From: CALAGB01 sp963815715
Lineage (GTDB): Bacteria > Chloroflexota > Chloroflexia > Thermomicrobiales > Thermomicrobiaceae
Assembly (NCBI GenBank): GCA_963815715.1
Contig: CAWFHU010000001.1
Coordinates: 1,240,001 to 1,304,000, forward strand
DNA: 64,000 nucleotides
Direction: 5' to 3'
The notes below the pieces were generated by a model. The model ran no database searches. It saw only the letters and a program-made list of their open reading frames with translations, and was not told the origin of the DNA. Of this stretch, positions 53,415 through 62,096 are shown in pieces; the stretch's first letter is position 1, and every line of letters begins with the position of its first letter. Position numbers and translations under genes: made by a program.

Positions 53415-53888
53415 ATGTTGCAGCGATGGAGTCCCTTTGGCGACATCGATCGAGTTTGGGATGAGATGGATCGCTTGATTGGCGAGTCCTTCCCACGAGT
53501 TCGTCCGACATCCCGCATGGGTGCATTCAGGCCGGCGATGGACCTGTATGACCAGGGTGACGAGCTGATCTTCAAGGCTGTCATTCCGGGTGCGCGTTCT
53601 GAAGACATCGAGCTCTCGGTCGAACAGAACACGCTGACGATTCGCGGCCGGTTCGGCTACACGCTCAATTCTGACGACGCCAAGAAGACGACCTGGTATC
53701 GGCGCGAGATCGGCACCGGGCAGTTTGCCGAGAGCGTGACTCTTCCCTTCCCGATCGACAGCGAGCGCGCAGAGGCACACTTCGAGGATGGCATCCTGAC
53801 GCTCAGCCTGCCCAAGGCGGAGCAAGCGCGCACGCGTCGCATTCCGGTGAAGTCGGCCAACGTTCTTGAGGAAGGTTCCTCTAACTAG
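53415..53888 (+). CDS. Hsp20-family small heat-shock protein (2)
   Basis: A 157-residue alpha-crystallin-domain chaperone. MLQRWSPFGDIDRVWDEMDRL is the N-terminal arm. The domain includes LIFKAVIPGARSEDIELSV, the long loop with FGYTLNSDDAKKTTWYRREI, and AHFEDGILTLSLPKAEQ. ATG 53415 has GGAGGT 8 bp upstream. It is not a close copy of the Hsp20 at 42375, so the two probably respond to different stresses; the strong promoter suggests high basal expression. Confidence 0.93.
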   Translation: MLQRWSPFGDIDRVWDEMDRLIGESFPRVRPTSRMGAFRPAMDLYDQGDELIFKAVIPGARSEDIELSVEQNTLTIRGRFGYTLNSDDAKKTTWYRREIGTGQFAESVTLPFPIDSERAEAHFEDGILTLSLPKAEQARTRRIPVKSANVLEEGSSN

Positions 53889-53941
53889 CTCGACATTGAC
53901 GCGGCTCCTGATTCGGGCTGCAATTCATCGCGCCGGTCTCG

Positions 53942-53978
53942 AACCCGCCCAGGCAATTGCGCCGGGCGGGTTGGTTTT
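53942..53978 (+). terminator. terminator after hsp20 (2)
   Basis: A 9-bp stem (AACCCGCCC and GGGCGGGTT) with a 13-nt loop, followed by GGTTTT. A good intrinsic terminator. Confidence 0.75.
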
Positions 53979-53998
53979 GGATGGCGAAGAGGCCCTCA

Positions 53999-55060
53999 TC
54001 AAACCGCAATCGCCGCCAGCGTCTCGGTGAACGCACGCTCATCGAGATCAGGCGGCGGTTCGACGAAGACGTGTGAGATGCCGAGAGTGGCCAGCCGCTT
54101 CAGCTTGCCGCGTACCTTCTCCGCCGACCCAACGTAGCTCAACGCGTCGACCAGTTCGGTGGGGATCGCCCTGCGCGCGGCGGCGAAGTCGGCCTCACGA
54201 CGGATGTCGATGAACGCTCCGCCTTGAGCGAGAACCTCATCCGTGTGCATCGCTTTTCGGACCTGCTCCATGATGGCTGGGACGTCGAACCCGGGTACGA
54301 CCATATGCCGCGACATCCCGGGCAGCGCATTGATCAGCGCGATGAGATTCTTGCGCTGTTCGAGCACCGGTTCGGGGTCGTCGGTCACACGAATTGCCGT
54401 GCGCACGAAGAGGGGGAAGCCCTCGAAGGCTTTGCCAGATTGGGGTAGCTTTCGCCGCAGATCGTCGACCAGACCCCGCAGAAACGACGCTGACGCGAAT
54501 TCCGAGATAAGCAAGCCATCAAACTCACGGGCTCCCAGCGCAAGCGCCTTGGGGCCAAGTGCCGCCAGGTAGATCGGGGGGGATTGCGCTGGGCCAAACG
54601 AATGCGACCAATCGTCGACGTCGAAGTGCCCCTCCACGGATGCCCTATAGGGTGATTGCCACCAGCTTCGTAGCAGGTCGACCGTTTCGGAGAGTGCACG
54701 CAACGGACTCCCAACTTCAAAGCCGAGACGCCGCTCGTACCACTCGGGCTGCCCGCGACCGAGCCCGAGGAACGCACGCCCATCCGACAGGCGATCGAGC
54801 GTCGCGACCGACATGGCGAGCAGATTGGGGTGCCGCAGGTAGGGGTTGGTCACGCCCGTTCCAAGCCGGATGCGTTCCGTCGAGCGCGCGGCCGCGCCGA
54901 GGACAGCGAACGCATCCCAGCCGTCGGGATCCTCACTCACCCAGACGGAGTCAAAGCCAGCCCGATCGGCCAGGACGATCGTTTCAAGCGTGCGGTCGAC
55001 CGGGCTACGTCCGCCACTACGTGCCCAGGAGTGATGCGATAGCGCCAGACAAAACTTCAC
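53999..55060 (-). CDS. LLM-class flavin/F420-dependent oxidoreductase
   Basis: A 353-residue luciferase-like TIM-barrel protein. KFCLALSHHSWARSGGR begins the barrel; DRAGFDSVWVSEDPDGWD, RIRLGTGVTNPYLRHP and LSDGRAFLGLGRGQPEW are family hallmarks, and the end (RGKLKRLATLGISHVFVEPPPD) fits the F420-dependent MER-like branch. GTG start at 55060, 14 bp after the amidase stop; the frame is open further upstream but within the amidase gene. Likely the third gene of the amidase operon. Confidence 0.87.
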   Translation of the reverse strand: MKFCLALSHHSWARSGGRSPVDRTLETIVLADRAGFDSVWVSEDPDGWDAFAVLGAAARSTERIRLGTGVTNPYLRHPNLLAMSVATLDRLSDGRAFLGLGRGQPEWYERRLGFEVGSPLRALSETVDLLRSWWQSPYRASVEGHFDVDDWSHSFGPAQSPPIYLAALGPKALALGAREFDGLLISEFASASFLRGLVDDLRRKLPQSGKAFEGFPLFVRTAIRVTDDPEPVLEQRKNLIALINALPGMSRHMVVPGFDVPAIMEQVRKAMHTDEVLAQGGAFIDIRREADFAAARRAIPTELVDALSYVGSAEKVRGKLKRLATLGISHVFVEPPPDLDERAFTETLAAIAV

Positions 55061-55074
55061 TTCGCGCGAACCGC

Positions 55075-56478
55075 CTACGCTTCCGGATGTTTTCGGTGCC
55101 AATCAGTTACCCGCTGGAACGCGTCCGCCACCGCGATGACGTCGTTGTCGTGACCAGCGCGTCCCACGATCTGCATGCCGGTGGGGAGCCCGCGGTCGCC
55201 AAAGCCGGTCGGGACACTCATACCTGGCAGACCGGCAGTGTTGCCGAGGGTCGTCAGCGTGTTCCGGCGGCTGTAGGGAGCAGCGTAGGTCTCAAAATCG
55301 ACGCCAATCGGACTGGCGACGGTGTTCCCCGCCGGGTGCACGATGGCATCGTAGCGCGAGAAAAGTCCGTCTATGGCCTCGTTGATCTGGCCGCGCACGC
55401 GCATTGCACGCAGGTAGTCAACCGCGGGAACGGTCACGCCCGCATAGCCACCAAGGCGATCTTCTGGTGCCGTCAGTCCCATCAATGTTCCGTCGTCGAT
55501 GAGGTCTTCGAAAGCTGAGGCGGCTTCGCAGGTCAGAATGATCGAGTAGACCTCGGTGTACGGGAACTCCGGCAACGTCACCTCTTCAAGTGTGCCCACC
55601 GACGAGAGCGCCTCGCAGGCTTGCTCAAAGTTGGCGCGGACCTCGGGCTGAATGTTGTCCAGCCCATCCCGCAAGACACCCACACGGAATCCCGAGGTTC
55701 TCGCCAGCTGTGGCTCATAGACATAGGTATCGCGCAACGTGGTGCGGTCGAGCGGATCGAATCCGGAAAGGGCCTGCAAGGCGAGACCGCAATCGTCCGC
55801 GCTGTGGCACATCGGACCGAATTTATCGAGCGTCCAGCAGAGTGCCATAGCCCCATGCCGGCTGATGCGCCCGTAGCTGGGCCGAATGCCGCTCAAGCCA
55901 CAGTAGCTGGACGGACCGAGAATCGACCCGCCGGTCTCTGAACCAATACCGAACGGGACAAGGCCCGCCGCCACGGCGGCGCCGGTGCCACTCGACGACC
56001 CACCCGTCCAGGAATCACGATTCCAGGGATTGCGTGGCGCTCCAGTGAGGGACGCCACCGGCTGGTTGTACCCCATGCCACCCGCGATTTCGATCATGGC
56101 CAACTTGGCGACCAGCACCGCGCCGGCATCGCGCAGTCGCTTGACCGCGGTCGCATCTTCGTCGAAGACCTGGTCCCGGAGCGGTTCAGCGCCCCAACTC
56201 GTGGGGATGCCGGCCGTGGCGAGCAAGTCTTTGCCACCGTATGGGATGCCGTGCAGCGGTCCGCGGTCGTAACCTGCCGCGAGCTCTGCTTCGGCTAGCT
56301 GTGCCTCACGCATGGCTCGCTCGGCGGTGATCGTCACCACGGCATTAAGCTCGCGTCCCTGGCTCTCGAGTCGCGAGAGGAAGTGCTCGGTCAGCTTGGT
56401 CGGCGTCGTCTCACCGGAGCGGAGCATAGCCCCAAGCTCGCGTATGGTGGCAAAGCTGAGTCGATCGTTGGCAGACAT
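55075..56478 (-). CDS. amidase-signature family amidohydrolase
   Basis: A 467-residue amidase. The Ser-cisSer-Lys triad is Lys83 (GGKDLLATAG), Ser162 (WTGGSSSGTGAA) and Ser186 (GSETGGSILGPSS), with the normal 24-residue spacing between the serines. It could hydrolyse a simple amide, biuret-type compound or ring-opened intermediate; GatA is unlikely because there is no gatB nearby. It starts 3 bp after the small gene at 56482. Confidence 0.92.
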   Translation of the reverse strand: MSANDRLSFATIRELGAMLRSGETTPTKLTEHFLSRLESQGRELNAVVTITAERAMREAQLAEAELAAGYDRGPLHGIPYGGKDLLATAGIPTSWGAEPLRDQVFDEDATAVKRLRDAGAVLVAKLAMIEIAGGMGYNQPVASLTGAPRNPWNRDSWTGGSSSGTGAAVAAGLVPFGIGSETGGSILGPSSYCGLSGIRPSYGRISRHGAMALCWTLDKFGPMCHSADDCGLALQALSGFDPLDRTTLRDTYVYEPQLARTSGFRVGVLRDGLDNIQPEVRANFEQACEALSSVGTLEEVTLPEFPYTEVYSIILTCEAASAFEDLIDDGTLMGLTAPEDRLGGYAGVTVPAVDYLRAMRVRGQINEAIDGLFSRYDAIVHPAGNTVASPIGVDFETYAAPYSRRNTLTTLGNTAGLPGMSVPTGFGDRGLPTGMQIVGRAGHDNDVIAVADAFQRVTDWHRKHPEA

Positions 56479-56481
56479 CAG

Positions 56482-56700
56482 CTAGCCGTCCCTTCGTTTC
56501 GCATTGAAGGCGAAGTCAGGCTCGTCACCGTTTGCCAGTGTGAACTGTCGCAACGTCAGCGCGGCATCGATCAATCGCCCGATGTCGTTGCGGATCTTCT
56601 CTTCCGCTTTGGCATCGAAGCGATCCCCATAGCGATGCGCCAGGGACTGGTAGCGTGCGTTGACTTCGGCATCTCTCGCTGTCGGCTGGGATTCACTCAT
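56482..56700 (-). CDS. small amidase-associated protein (GatC/AtzG-like candidate)
   Basis: A 72-residue protein of two or three helices: EVNARYQSLAHRYGDRFDAKAEEKIRNDIGRLIDAALTLRQF-type sequence followed by the end LANGDEPDFAFNAKRRDG. It is directly upstream of the amidase, 3 bp apart. The position and the Asp-Glu-Pro containing tail resemble AtzG/GatC-type small subunits that stabilise amidases. I infer this role from context; sequence identity to a known family is not certain. GGAGGTGCCCGCCC precedes the ATG. Confidence 0.65.
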   Translation of the reverse strand: MSESQPTARDAEVNARYQSLAHRYGDRFDAKAEEKIRNDIGRLIDAALTLRQFTLANGDEPDFAFNAKRRDG

Positions 56701-56867
56701 GGGCGGGCACCTCCCGTACGCACATCTTTCTCGTCATTCAACGAGATCGATTATCGATGCACTTGGGGAGGATGTCACTCTGATCGCGACCGGTGAGGTT
56801 ATGTGCGGGGAAGGATGAAACGATGAGGGGCGAACAGCCGGTCAAGTCGGCACGCCCCTCATCCTCG

Positions 56868-57116
56868 TCAAATCGCCCTGATCGAATCTGTCTCGGCCTC
56901 AGCCGTGGCCTCTATCAGCATGGTATCGATGGGATCGGTGTGCCTCGGTGCGACCAGAAGCTCGCCGAGATTCACGGAGTCGTCCTCGATCAGGATCGCA
57001 TCCACCCTGCGACCATGCATGACGGGCTCAGGCAAATGCTGGCGTCGGCGCGCCAAACGTCGGCGCGGTTGGCCAGAACGAGACAGAACACGTGGCGTTG
57101 CAGCACGTCTCGCCAT
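56868..57116 (-). CDS. possible small protein, 82 residues
   Basis: Begins at ATG 57116 with GGTGGAG 7 bp upstream. The N-terminal 35 residues are Arg-rich (MARRAATPRVLSRSGQPRRR); the rest is acidic and beta-like (VDAILIEDDSVNLGELLVAPRH). No known family. The Arg-rich start resembles non-coding translation, so I keep it only as a candidate. The rest of the 676-bp gap 56701-57376 shows nothing else. Confidence 0.3.
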   Translation of the reverse strand: MARRAATPRVLSRSGQPRRRLARRRQHLPEPVMHGRRVDAILIEDDSVNLGELLVAPRHTDPIDTMLIEATAEAETDSIRAI

Positions 57117-57376
57117 AGGTAGCTCCACCTGTCTGTCAGATAGTGCCAGGGGTCACGCGGCGCCTGCCGAGCGTTGCTCGGAGCGGTAACCCGGAATTGT
57201 TGACTGAGTTAGGTAACGCAAGTTTCATGCCAGTTATTGACAAATCGTCACTGAAAATCGTCGCTCGATACCTCTCACTTTGCGTCCGCCTGACAGGGCG
57301 ACGGCGGACCACAACGGGTTTGATGCACTTCACCCTGGCGAGTAGGCTATGCGATTGAGGGACCTCCTGAAATTGG

Positions 57377-58955
57377 GTGGAGATGGATCTTCGGATGGGC
57401 CATCGGCGTAACCAAACCAGGCAAATTCGCGCGAGGAATCGTCTCCGAACGCGCGGTGGGCTCATCACGCTCGCGGCGCTGATCGCGATCTTGATGCTGA
57501 CTCTTCAGATCGGTGGCGCGTCCGCTCACCCGCTGGGAAATTTCACCATCAATCACTACGCCGAGATCGACTTCGCCGGCCGGACGGTGCATCTTAGATA
57601 CGCCATCGATATCGCCGAGATCCCGACCTACGACGAGATCAAGGTCATGGATACCAACGGCGACCGCATGATCGACCAGAGCGAGAAGGACGCCTACCTG
57701 CCAAAGCGCGTTGAGCAACTGCGCTCGGCAATTCACCTGACGGACGGTGGACAGGATCTGCCGCTTTCGACCGTATCGAGCTCGATGGACCTCAAGCTGG
57801 GACAGGCCGGTCTGCGCGTGCTGCGCATCGACGCCGAATTCACCACGACGCTGCCTGAATCGAGCACACCGCTCGATCTGCACTTCAAGGACGACAATTT
57901 CGACGGGCACATCGGCTGGCGCGAGATCGTGGTGAATGCCAGCCACGGCGCGAAGGTCGATTCGACCAACGCCTTGGCCGGCAGCAAGTCGGACGCGCTC
58001 CACAACTACCCGGCCAATGCGACCACGGAACCACTCGACATGGAGTCGGCCGACGTCCGCGTCGAGCCGGGAACATACGTCGATACAGCGACAGCGTCGT
58101 CCGTTACGTCGCTGGGAAGCAGAGGGACTTCAAGTGGCGGACTCTCCGCATGGCCATCTTCGATGGTCTCGATCGGCGATCTCTCACCCTGGGTGATGTT
58201 CCTCACGATGTTGGCGGCGCTCCTGTGGGGTGCGTCCCACGCGCTGACTCCCGGGCATGGCAAGACGGTGGTGGCAGCCTATCTGGTCGGCAGCCGGGGC
58301 ACGCCACGACATGCCGTCCTGTTGGGACTGACCGTCACCGCCACACACACAGCCGGTGTCTTCGCACTGGGTGGGATCACCCTCTATCTCTCGCGTTTCA
58401 TCCTGCCGGAACACCTCTACCCCTGGATGGATCTGTTGTCGGGGTTGTTGGTGGTCGCCATCGGAGTGGGGCTGGCTTACCGTCGCTGGTCGGAGAGCCG
58501 CTCCGCTAAGATCGCGCTCCCAGCCGCCGGAGGGCGACGCAGCTGGACTTACTGCCGAGGAACGACACGCACGCGCGCATCTGCAGGGGATAGCCCATCA
58601 TCACGGGCACGCGCATGGCGACGATGCCGATCACAAGATCAGCCTGCGTGGGCTCTTCGCGCTTGGTGTCAGCGGCGGCATTGTGCCGTGTCCATCGGCG
58701 TTGGTGCTCCTCTTGAGCGCCATATCGCTCGGTCGGCTTGGGTACGGAATGATCCTGGTCCTCATCTTCAGCGTTGGGCTCGCCATCGTGCTGACGTCGA
58801 TCGGTCTGCTGAGCCTCTACGCGCGACGCGTCTTCCAGCGCTTTTCCTTCGAGCCGCGGCTGCCTCGCTTGCTCCCCGTACTGAGCGCGCTGGCGGTCAG
58901 CTTGGGAGGCATGATCATCGTAGTCGGAGCGCTGCAGCAAGCCGGATTCGTTTAG
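57377..58955 (+). CDS. NicO/RcnA-type nickel-cobalt transporter, frameshifted near 58519-58521
   Basis: A secreted-domain NicO-family transporter. A signal/TM segment at about residues 28-47 leads to SAHPLGNFTINHYAEIDF, a family start motif of the extracytoplasmic N-terminal domain (about 180 residues). Frame 2 then gives HALTPGHGKTVVAAYLVG (metal motif) and helices up to YRRWSESRSAKIAL. The family sequence continues in frame 3 as TAEERHARAHL, a His-rich loop GIAHHHGHAHGDDADH, and GGIVPCPSALVLLLS, ending at TAG 58955. Removing one C from CCC (58519-58521) joins them. The start is uncertain (GTG 57377, ATG 57383 or 57395). As sequenced, the transporter is split. Confidence 0.82.
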
Positions 58956-59077
58956 CGCCCAACGGCCACACGTCAGAGTCATACTGGGCGAGTCCGTTCA
59001 AAACGCCGTGGTATTCTTCGAGCGGCACGTGGCAAGCATGCGGGGCGCTCGCTTTTGAGCCACACGTTGTACTCAAC

Positions 59078-59992
59078 ATGGGATTTCAGGAAACGATGTT
59101 CCTTCCGATTCTGCACGGCACGGTCAACGGTCCATTCCTCGCCGCATGGAACTTCTCTCCACCAGTCATGATCGGGGTCCTGCTTGCCGCATTCGGATAT
59201 TACCTGGCATGGCGGCAACTCAATCTCGTTGGACGCTCGACTCCACCCGCCTGGCAAGTCGCCTGCTATTACTCCGGACTGGTCATCGTCGTCATCGCGC
59301 TCCTCGGCCCCATCGACACCTTCAATGACGAGCTCTTCTTTTTGCACATGGCCCAGCACCTGGCATTGATGCAGGTTGCGGCGCCGCTCATTTTGCTCGG
59401 ACGCCCAGTTCAACTTGCGCTGCGAGCGATTTCAGTCAAGCGGAGTGGACCGGTGCTGAAGAAGGTGCTGCGGCCAAGAGCGGTGCGCACCGTGCTGACG
59501 CTGATCTCTGCACCCCTATTCGCCACAGCCGCCTACAATGCCAATCTGGTCATGTGGCATGTCCCCAGCCTGTACGACGCAGCGCTGAGGAACACGCACG
59601 TGCACGATCTTGAGCATCTGATGTTTTTTGGATTCGCACTCCTCTTCTGGTGGCCGATCATCGATCCGGTCCCGCGCCATCACAAAATGGCCAGGCACTG
59701 GGCCATTGCCGCCATCTTCATGACCATGGTCGTCGGCATCGGCATTGGGGCGATCTTGACGCTTTCACCCAGCGTCATCTATCCCTACTACCTCGGCACC
59801 GCCAAGCCCTGGGGACTCAGTCCGCTGGTCGATCAGCAGATCGGCGGTCTCATCATGTGGGTCGGCGGCGGGTTTATCTACCTCTTCATCTTGATCGGGC
59901 TTCTCATCAGCGTTTTGGGCGGTTTTGAAGCGGAAGAGGTCTCGATCGCTCGACCAACCGAATTCAGCGACGCCCCGGCGCCAGGCGCCTGA
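59078..59992 (+). CDS. ctaG: CtaG-type cytochrome c oxidase assembly protein
   Basis: A 304-residue membrane protein of the caa3_CtaG family, needed for copper-centre assembly of cytochrome caa3 oxidases. It has seven helices. HMAQHLALMQVAAPLILLGRP carries the conserved His pair, MWHVPSLYDAALRNTHVHDLEHLMFFGFALLFWWPIIDP the second metal-type cluster, and YPYYLGTAKPWGLSPLVDQQIGGLIMWV a final block. The frame is fused by accident to the shifted NicO frame; I start it at ATG 59078. The neighbouring NicO gene suggests a metal-handling locus. Confidence 0.88.
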   Translation: MGFQETMFLPILHGTVNGPFLAAWNFSPPVMIGVLLAAFGYYLAWRQLNLVGRSTPPAWQVACYYSGLVIVVIALLGPIDTFNDELFFLHMAQHLALMQVAAPLILLGRPVQLALRAISVKRSGPVLKKVLRPRAVRTVLTLISAPLFATAAYNANLVMWHVPSLYDAALRNTHVHDLEHLMFFGFALLFWWPIIDPVPRHHKMARHWAIAAIFMTMVVGIGIGAILTLSPSVIYPYYLGTAKPWGLSPLVDQQIGGLIMWVGGGFIYLFILIGLLISVLGGFEAEEVSIARPTEFSDAPAPGA

Positions 59993-60082
59993 TAAGCGTC
60001 GGATCACACTGATTGACGGTAATCCGCGGATGTGAGATTGCACCCAATTCACAGGCTGTAGGTGCAGACAATCACCAAGCTA

Positions 60083-60249
60083 CAGCCGCTTGCAAAAGGA
60101 TTGCCCAATGGACCAACAGTTGGGCGTCATGAATGTCGCCCCTACGGAGAACGATCGTAGGGGCGACATTCATGACGCCCTTCGGACGACGACCGAGGAC
60201 ACGTACTCCCACGGCTTCTGCCCAGGGGAAGCCGCTCTGAAAAATGCTC
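60083..60249. mobile_element. MITE-like repeat, copy 2 (167 bp), beside the IS630 element
   Basis: Flanked by TA at 60081-60082 and TA at 60250-60251. In reverse orientation it matches copy 1 (53161-53289): AGCATTTTTCAGAGCG at one end, ACGTGTCCTCGGTCGTCG in the middle, and GGGCAATCCTT near the other end. It contains a full inverted pair of hairpin units (60122-60145 and 60157-60180, 11 bp apart), where copy 1 has one. The 60083 end, CAGCCGCTTGCAAAAGGATTG, resembles the IS630 terminal repeat. No coding capacity. Confidence 0.75.
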
Positions 60250-60251
60250 TA

Positions 60252-61370
60252 AGCGGCTTCACAAAAGTCTTGACAACATGGCACACTCAGCGCGAAACGA
60301 AGGGGGGGTGCTATGGAGGAGGAACTGCGGGCGCAACGGAGCCGCTTGCTTGCGCTCACGAAACATGACCCGGACCCAGGCGTTCGGCATCGTGCGCATG
60401 TGCTCATTGTCGCGCTGGGCCAGCCGAGCCGGCAAGCGGCGGCGACGGCCTGCGACGTGAGTGCCCGATCCATCACCCGCTGGGCGGCACGGTTTGCGGC
60501 GGAGGGTCGGGATGGGCTGGCCGATCGCCCGCGTCGCGGCCGCCCGCCCAAGCTTCCCGAAGCGGCGCGCGAACTGCTGGGCACGGCGCTGGCTCAGACC
60601 CCCGAGGCCTATGGCTACCCGGTCACGGTGTGGGCCATCGCTGACTTGACCGATCTGCTGGACCGGCACGGGTGGAGCGTCTCCGCCGTCACGGTCAATC
60701 GGACCGTGCATGCTATGGGTTACGTCTATCGCCGACCGCGTCATGATCTACGGCATCGGCAGGACGCTGAGGCCGTCGCCAGCGCCGCCAACACCCTCGC
60801 GGTGCTGCAAAAAAAGGGGCTGATCTCCACAGTGGACTCCGTCTCCTGTATCTCGACGAGTGCCACCTTCACACCCATCCCAACCTGGTATGTTGCTGGC
60901 AACCCCGCGGCCGACCAACCAGTATCCCGGCGGCCGGGACCGATGAACGCATCAGCCTCTTTGGGGCCGTGGAGTACCGCTCCGGCATGCTGATGACCCG
61001 GCAGGCACCCGCCTCGAACGCGGCCGAATTCATCGCCTTCCTCGATCAGGTGGCGGCCCGCTGGCCGGCGGGCCACTTGGTCTTGGTCCTCGATAACGCG
61101 ACCTACCACAAAACTGCCCGGCTTCGTGCCTGGTTCGCCGCGCATCGCGCGCGCATCAGCGTGCTCTGGTTACCAACGTACAGCCCGCAGCTCAACCTGA
61201 TCGAGCGCGTCTGGCGCTTCATTAAGCAGAAGCTGGCGTGTCATCGCTATTGGAACGATCGTGCTGGCCTTGCGACGGCGGCACAAACCCTCTGTGATGC
61301 GGTTCGCGCGACCTTCGCCGCCGAAACCTTCCCGCACATCACGATCGGACAAGACTTTTGTGAAGCCGCT
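60252..61370 (+). mobile_element. IS630-family insertion sequence
   Basis: The inverted repeats are identical: 25 bp at 60248-60272 matches the complement of 61350-61374 (both contain AGCGGCTTCACAAAAGTCTTG). TA occurs on each side (60250-60251 and 61371-61372), the expected IS630 target duplication. Rejoining the flanks gives CTC-TA-GACC, which contains CTAG, the known IS630 target. One transposase is encoded in two frames. The element looks complete and recent. Confidence 0.92.
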
Positions 61371-61373
61371 TAG
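60313..61373 (+). CDS. IS630-family transposase, made by programmed -1 frameshift
   Basis: ORF A (from ATG 60313) holds the helix-turn-helix (AAATACDVSARSITRWAARF) and ends in frame 1 at 60993. The DDE domain is in frame 3. The slippery heptamer A-AAA-AAG (60810-60816) lies in correct phase in VLQKKG; a -1 slip leads into GADLHSGLRLLYLDECHLH without a stop, giving about 353 residues. Catalytic residues: Asp in YLDECH, Asp in LVLDNATYH, Glu in LNLIERVW. The stop codon lies inside the right inverted repeat. GGGGGGG precedes the start. Confidence 0.9.
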
Positions 61374-61382
61374 ACCGTAACA

Positions 61383-61416
61383 AAACACCCTGACTCGAGC
61401 ATGAGTCAGGGTGTTT
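61383..61416 (-). terminator. terminator of the heme-binding gene
   Basis: A perfect 14-bp stem (AAACACCCTGACTC and GAGTCAGGGTGTTT) with a 6-nt loop. On the minus strand it is followed by TGTTACGG after TTTT, 33 bp behind the stop of the gene at 61450. The symmetrical A/T ends could serve both directions, insulating the IS. Confidence 0.8.
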
Positions 61417-61449
61417 CATGTGCCAGATGATCATGCGATGCGGCGCGGT

Positions 61450-61899
61450 TCAGTTGCCCGATCCAATCGTTCCGTTGAGCGTGGTTTGCAGACCTTTGAC
61501 GAGTGCATCCTTCTCCGCCGCCGAAAGTTTCGCGTTGGGATGCATCATGACGTAGTAGGACGGCGGCATCTCGCCACTCTGAACCGCGTTCGCTGGATCG
61601 CCCTCTCCATGTCTGGTGACGCCAGTCCAATCGGAGAAGTTCAGCGTCGTGCGTCCCTCGTCGACGTCATGCTGTGTCAACCAGGATACGGGGGCAACAT
61701 TGGTATACCACGGCCACTTCGTCTCATTACTGTGACAGTCGAAACACGCCGCCGCGGCCAGATCGCGGGTAGTCGGGCTATCCCAGGCAGGTTCGGCCAC
61801 GACGGCTGGGTTTGAGTGAGATCGTCCATACGGAATCAACTGAATCAACGCGAAGACCGCAATCAGAATCAGGCCAAGCTTTGCCAGTTTTACGATCAC
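61450..61899 (-). CDS. membrane-anchored heme-binding (Haem_bd) c-type protein (2)
   Basis: A 149-residue paralogue of the protein at 34061: one N-terminal helix (LAKLGLILIAVFALIQLIPYG), heme motif ACFDCHSNETKWPWYTNVAP, and MPPSYYVMMHPNAKLSAAEK near the end. GTG start at 61899 with GGGAGG upstream; the frame is open to 62010 but the added residues look non-coding. Its transcript ends at the 61383 hairpin. Likely a periplasmic electron carrier, partner unknown. Confidence 0.85.
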   Translation of the reverse strand: MIVKLAKLGLILIAVFALIQLIPYGRSHSNPAVVAEPAWDSPTTRDLAAAACFDCHSNETKWPWYTNVAPVSWLTQHDVDEGRTTLNFSDWTGVTRHGEGDPANAVQSGEMPPSYYVMMHPNAKLSAAEKDALVKGLQTTLNGTIGSGN

Positions 61900-62096
61900 G
61901 TGAAATACCTCCCGAGCACAGTGGCTCACGAGGCGATCGTAGTCGCGAACGGGTGAAGAAATCGTAACGTTTGGGGTATGCGAGGTGACGATGCCGTTCC
62001 AGCTTGCCATCGCGCAACCTGGGAGTTAGACGGACCCGCACCCGAGACTTCTCAGGTGCAGGTCTTCTTCATTGACTCACAGTAATGATGAGTGGA

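Noticed and set aside
57377..59992. An 871-residue NicO-CtaG fusion protein
   Set aside because: The junction (about 58525-59077) is a shadow frame over the second half of the NicO gene; CtaG has its own start at 59078.
60313..61373. Transposase pseudogene broken by a frameshift
   Set aside because: A slippery A-AAA-AAG heptamer in correct phase and a stop-free -1 frame indicate programmed frameshifting.
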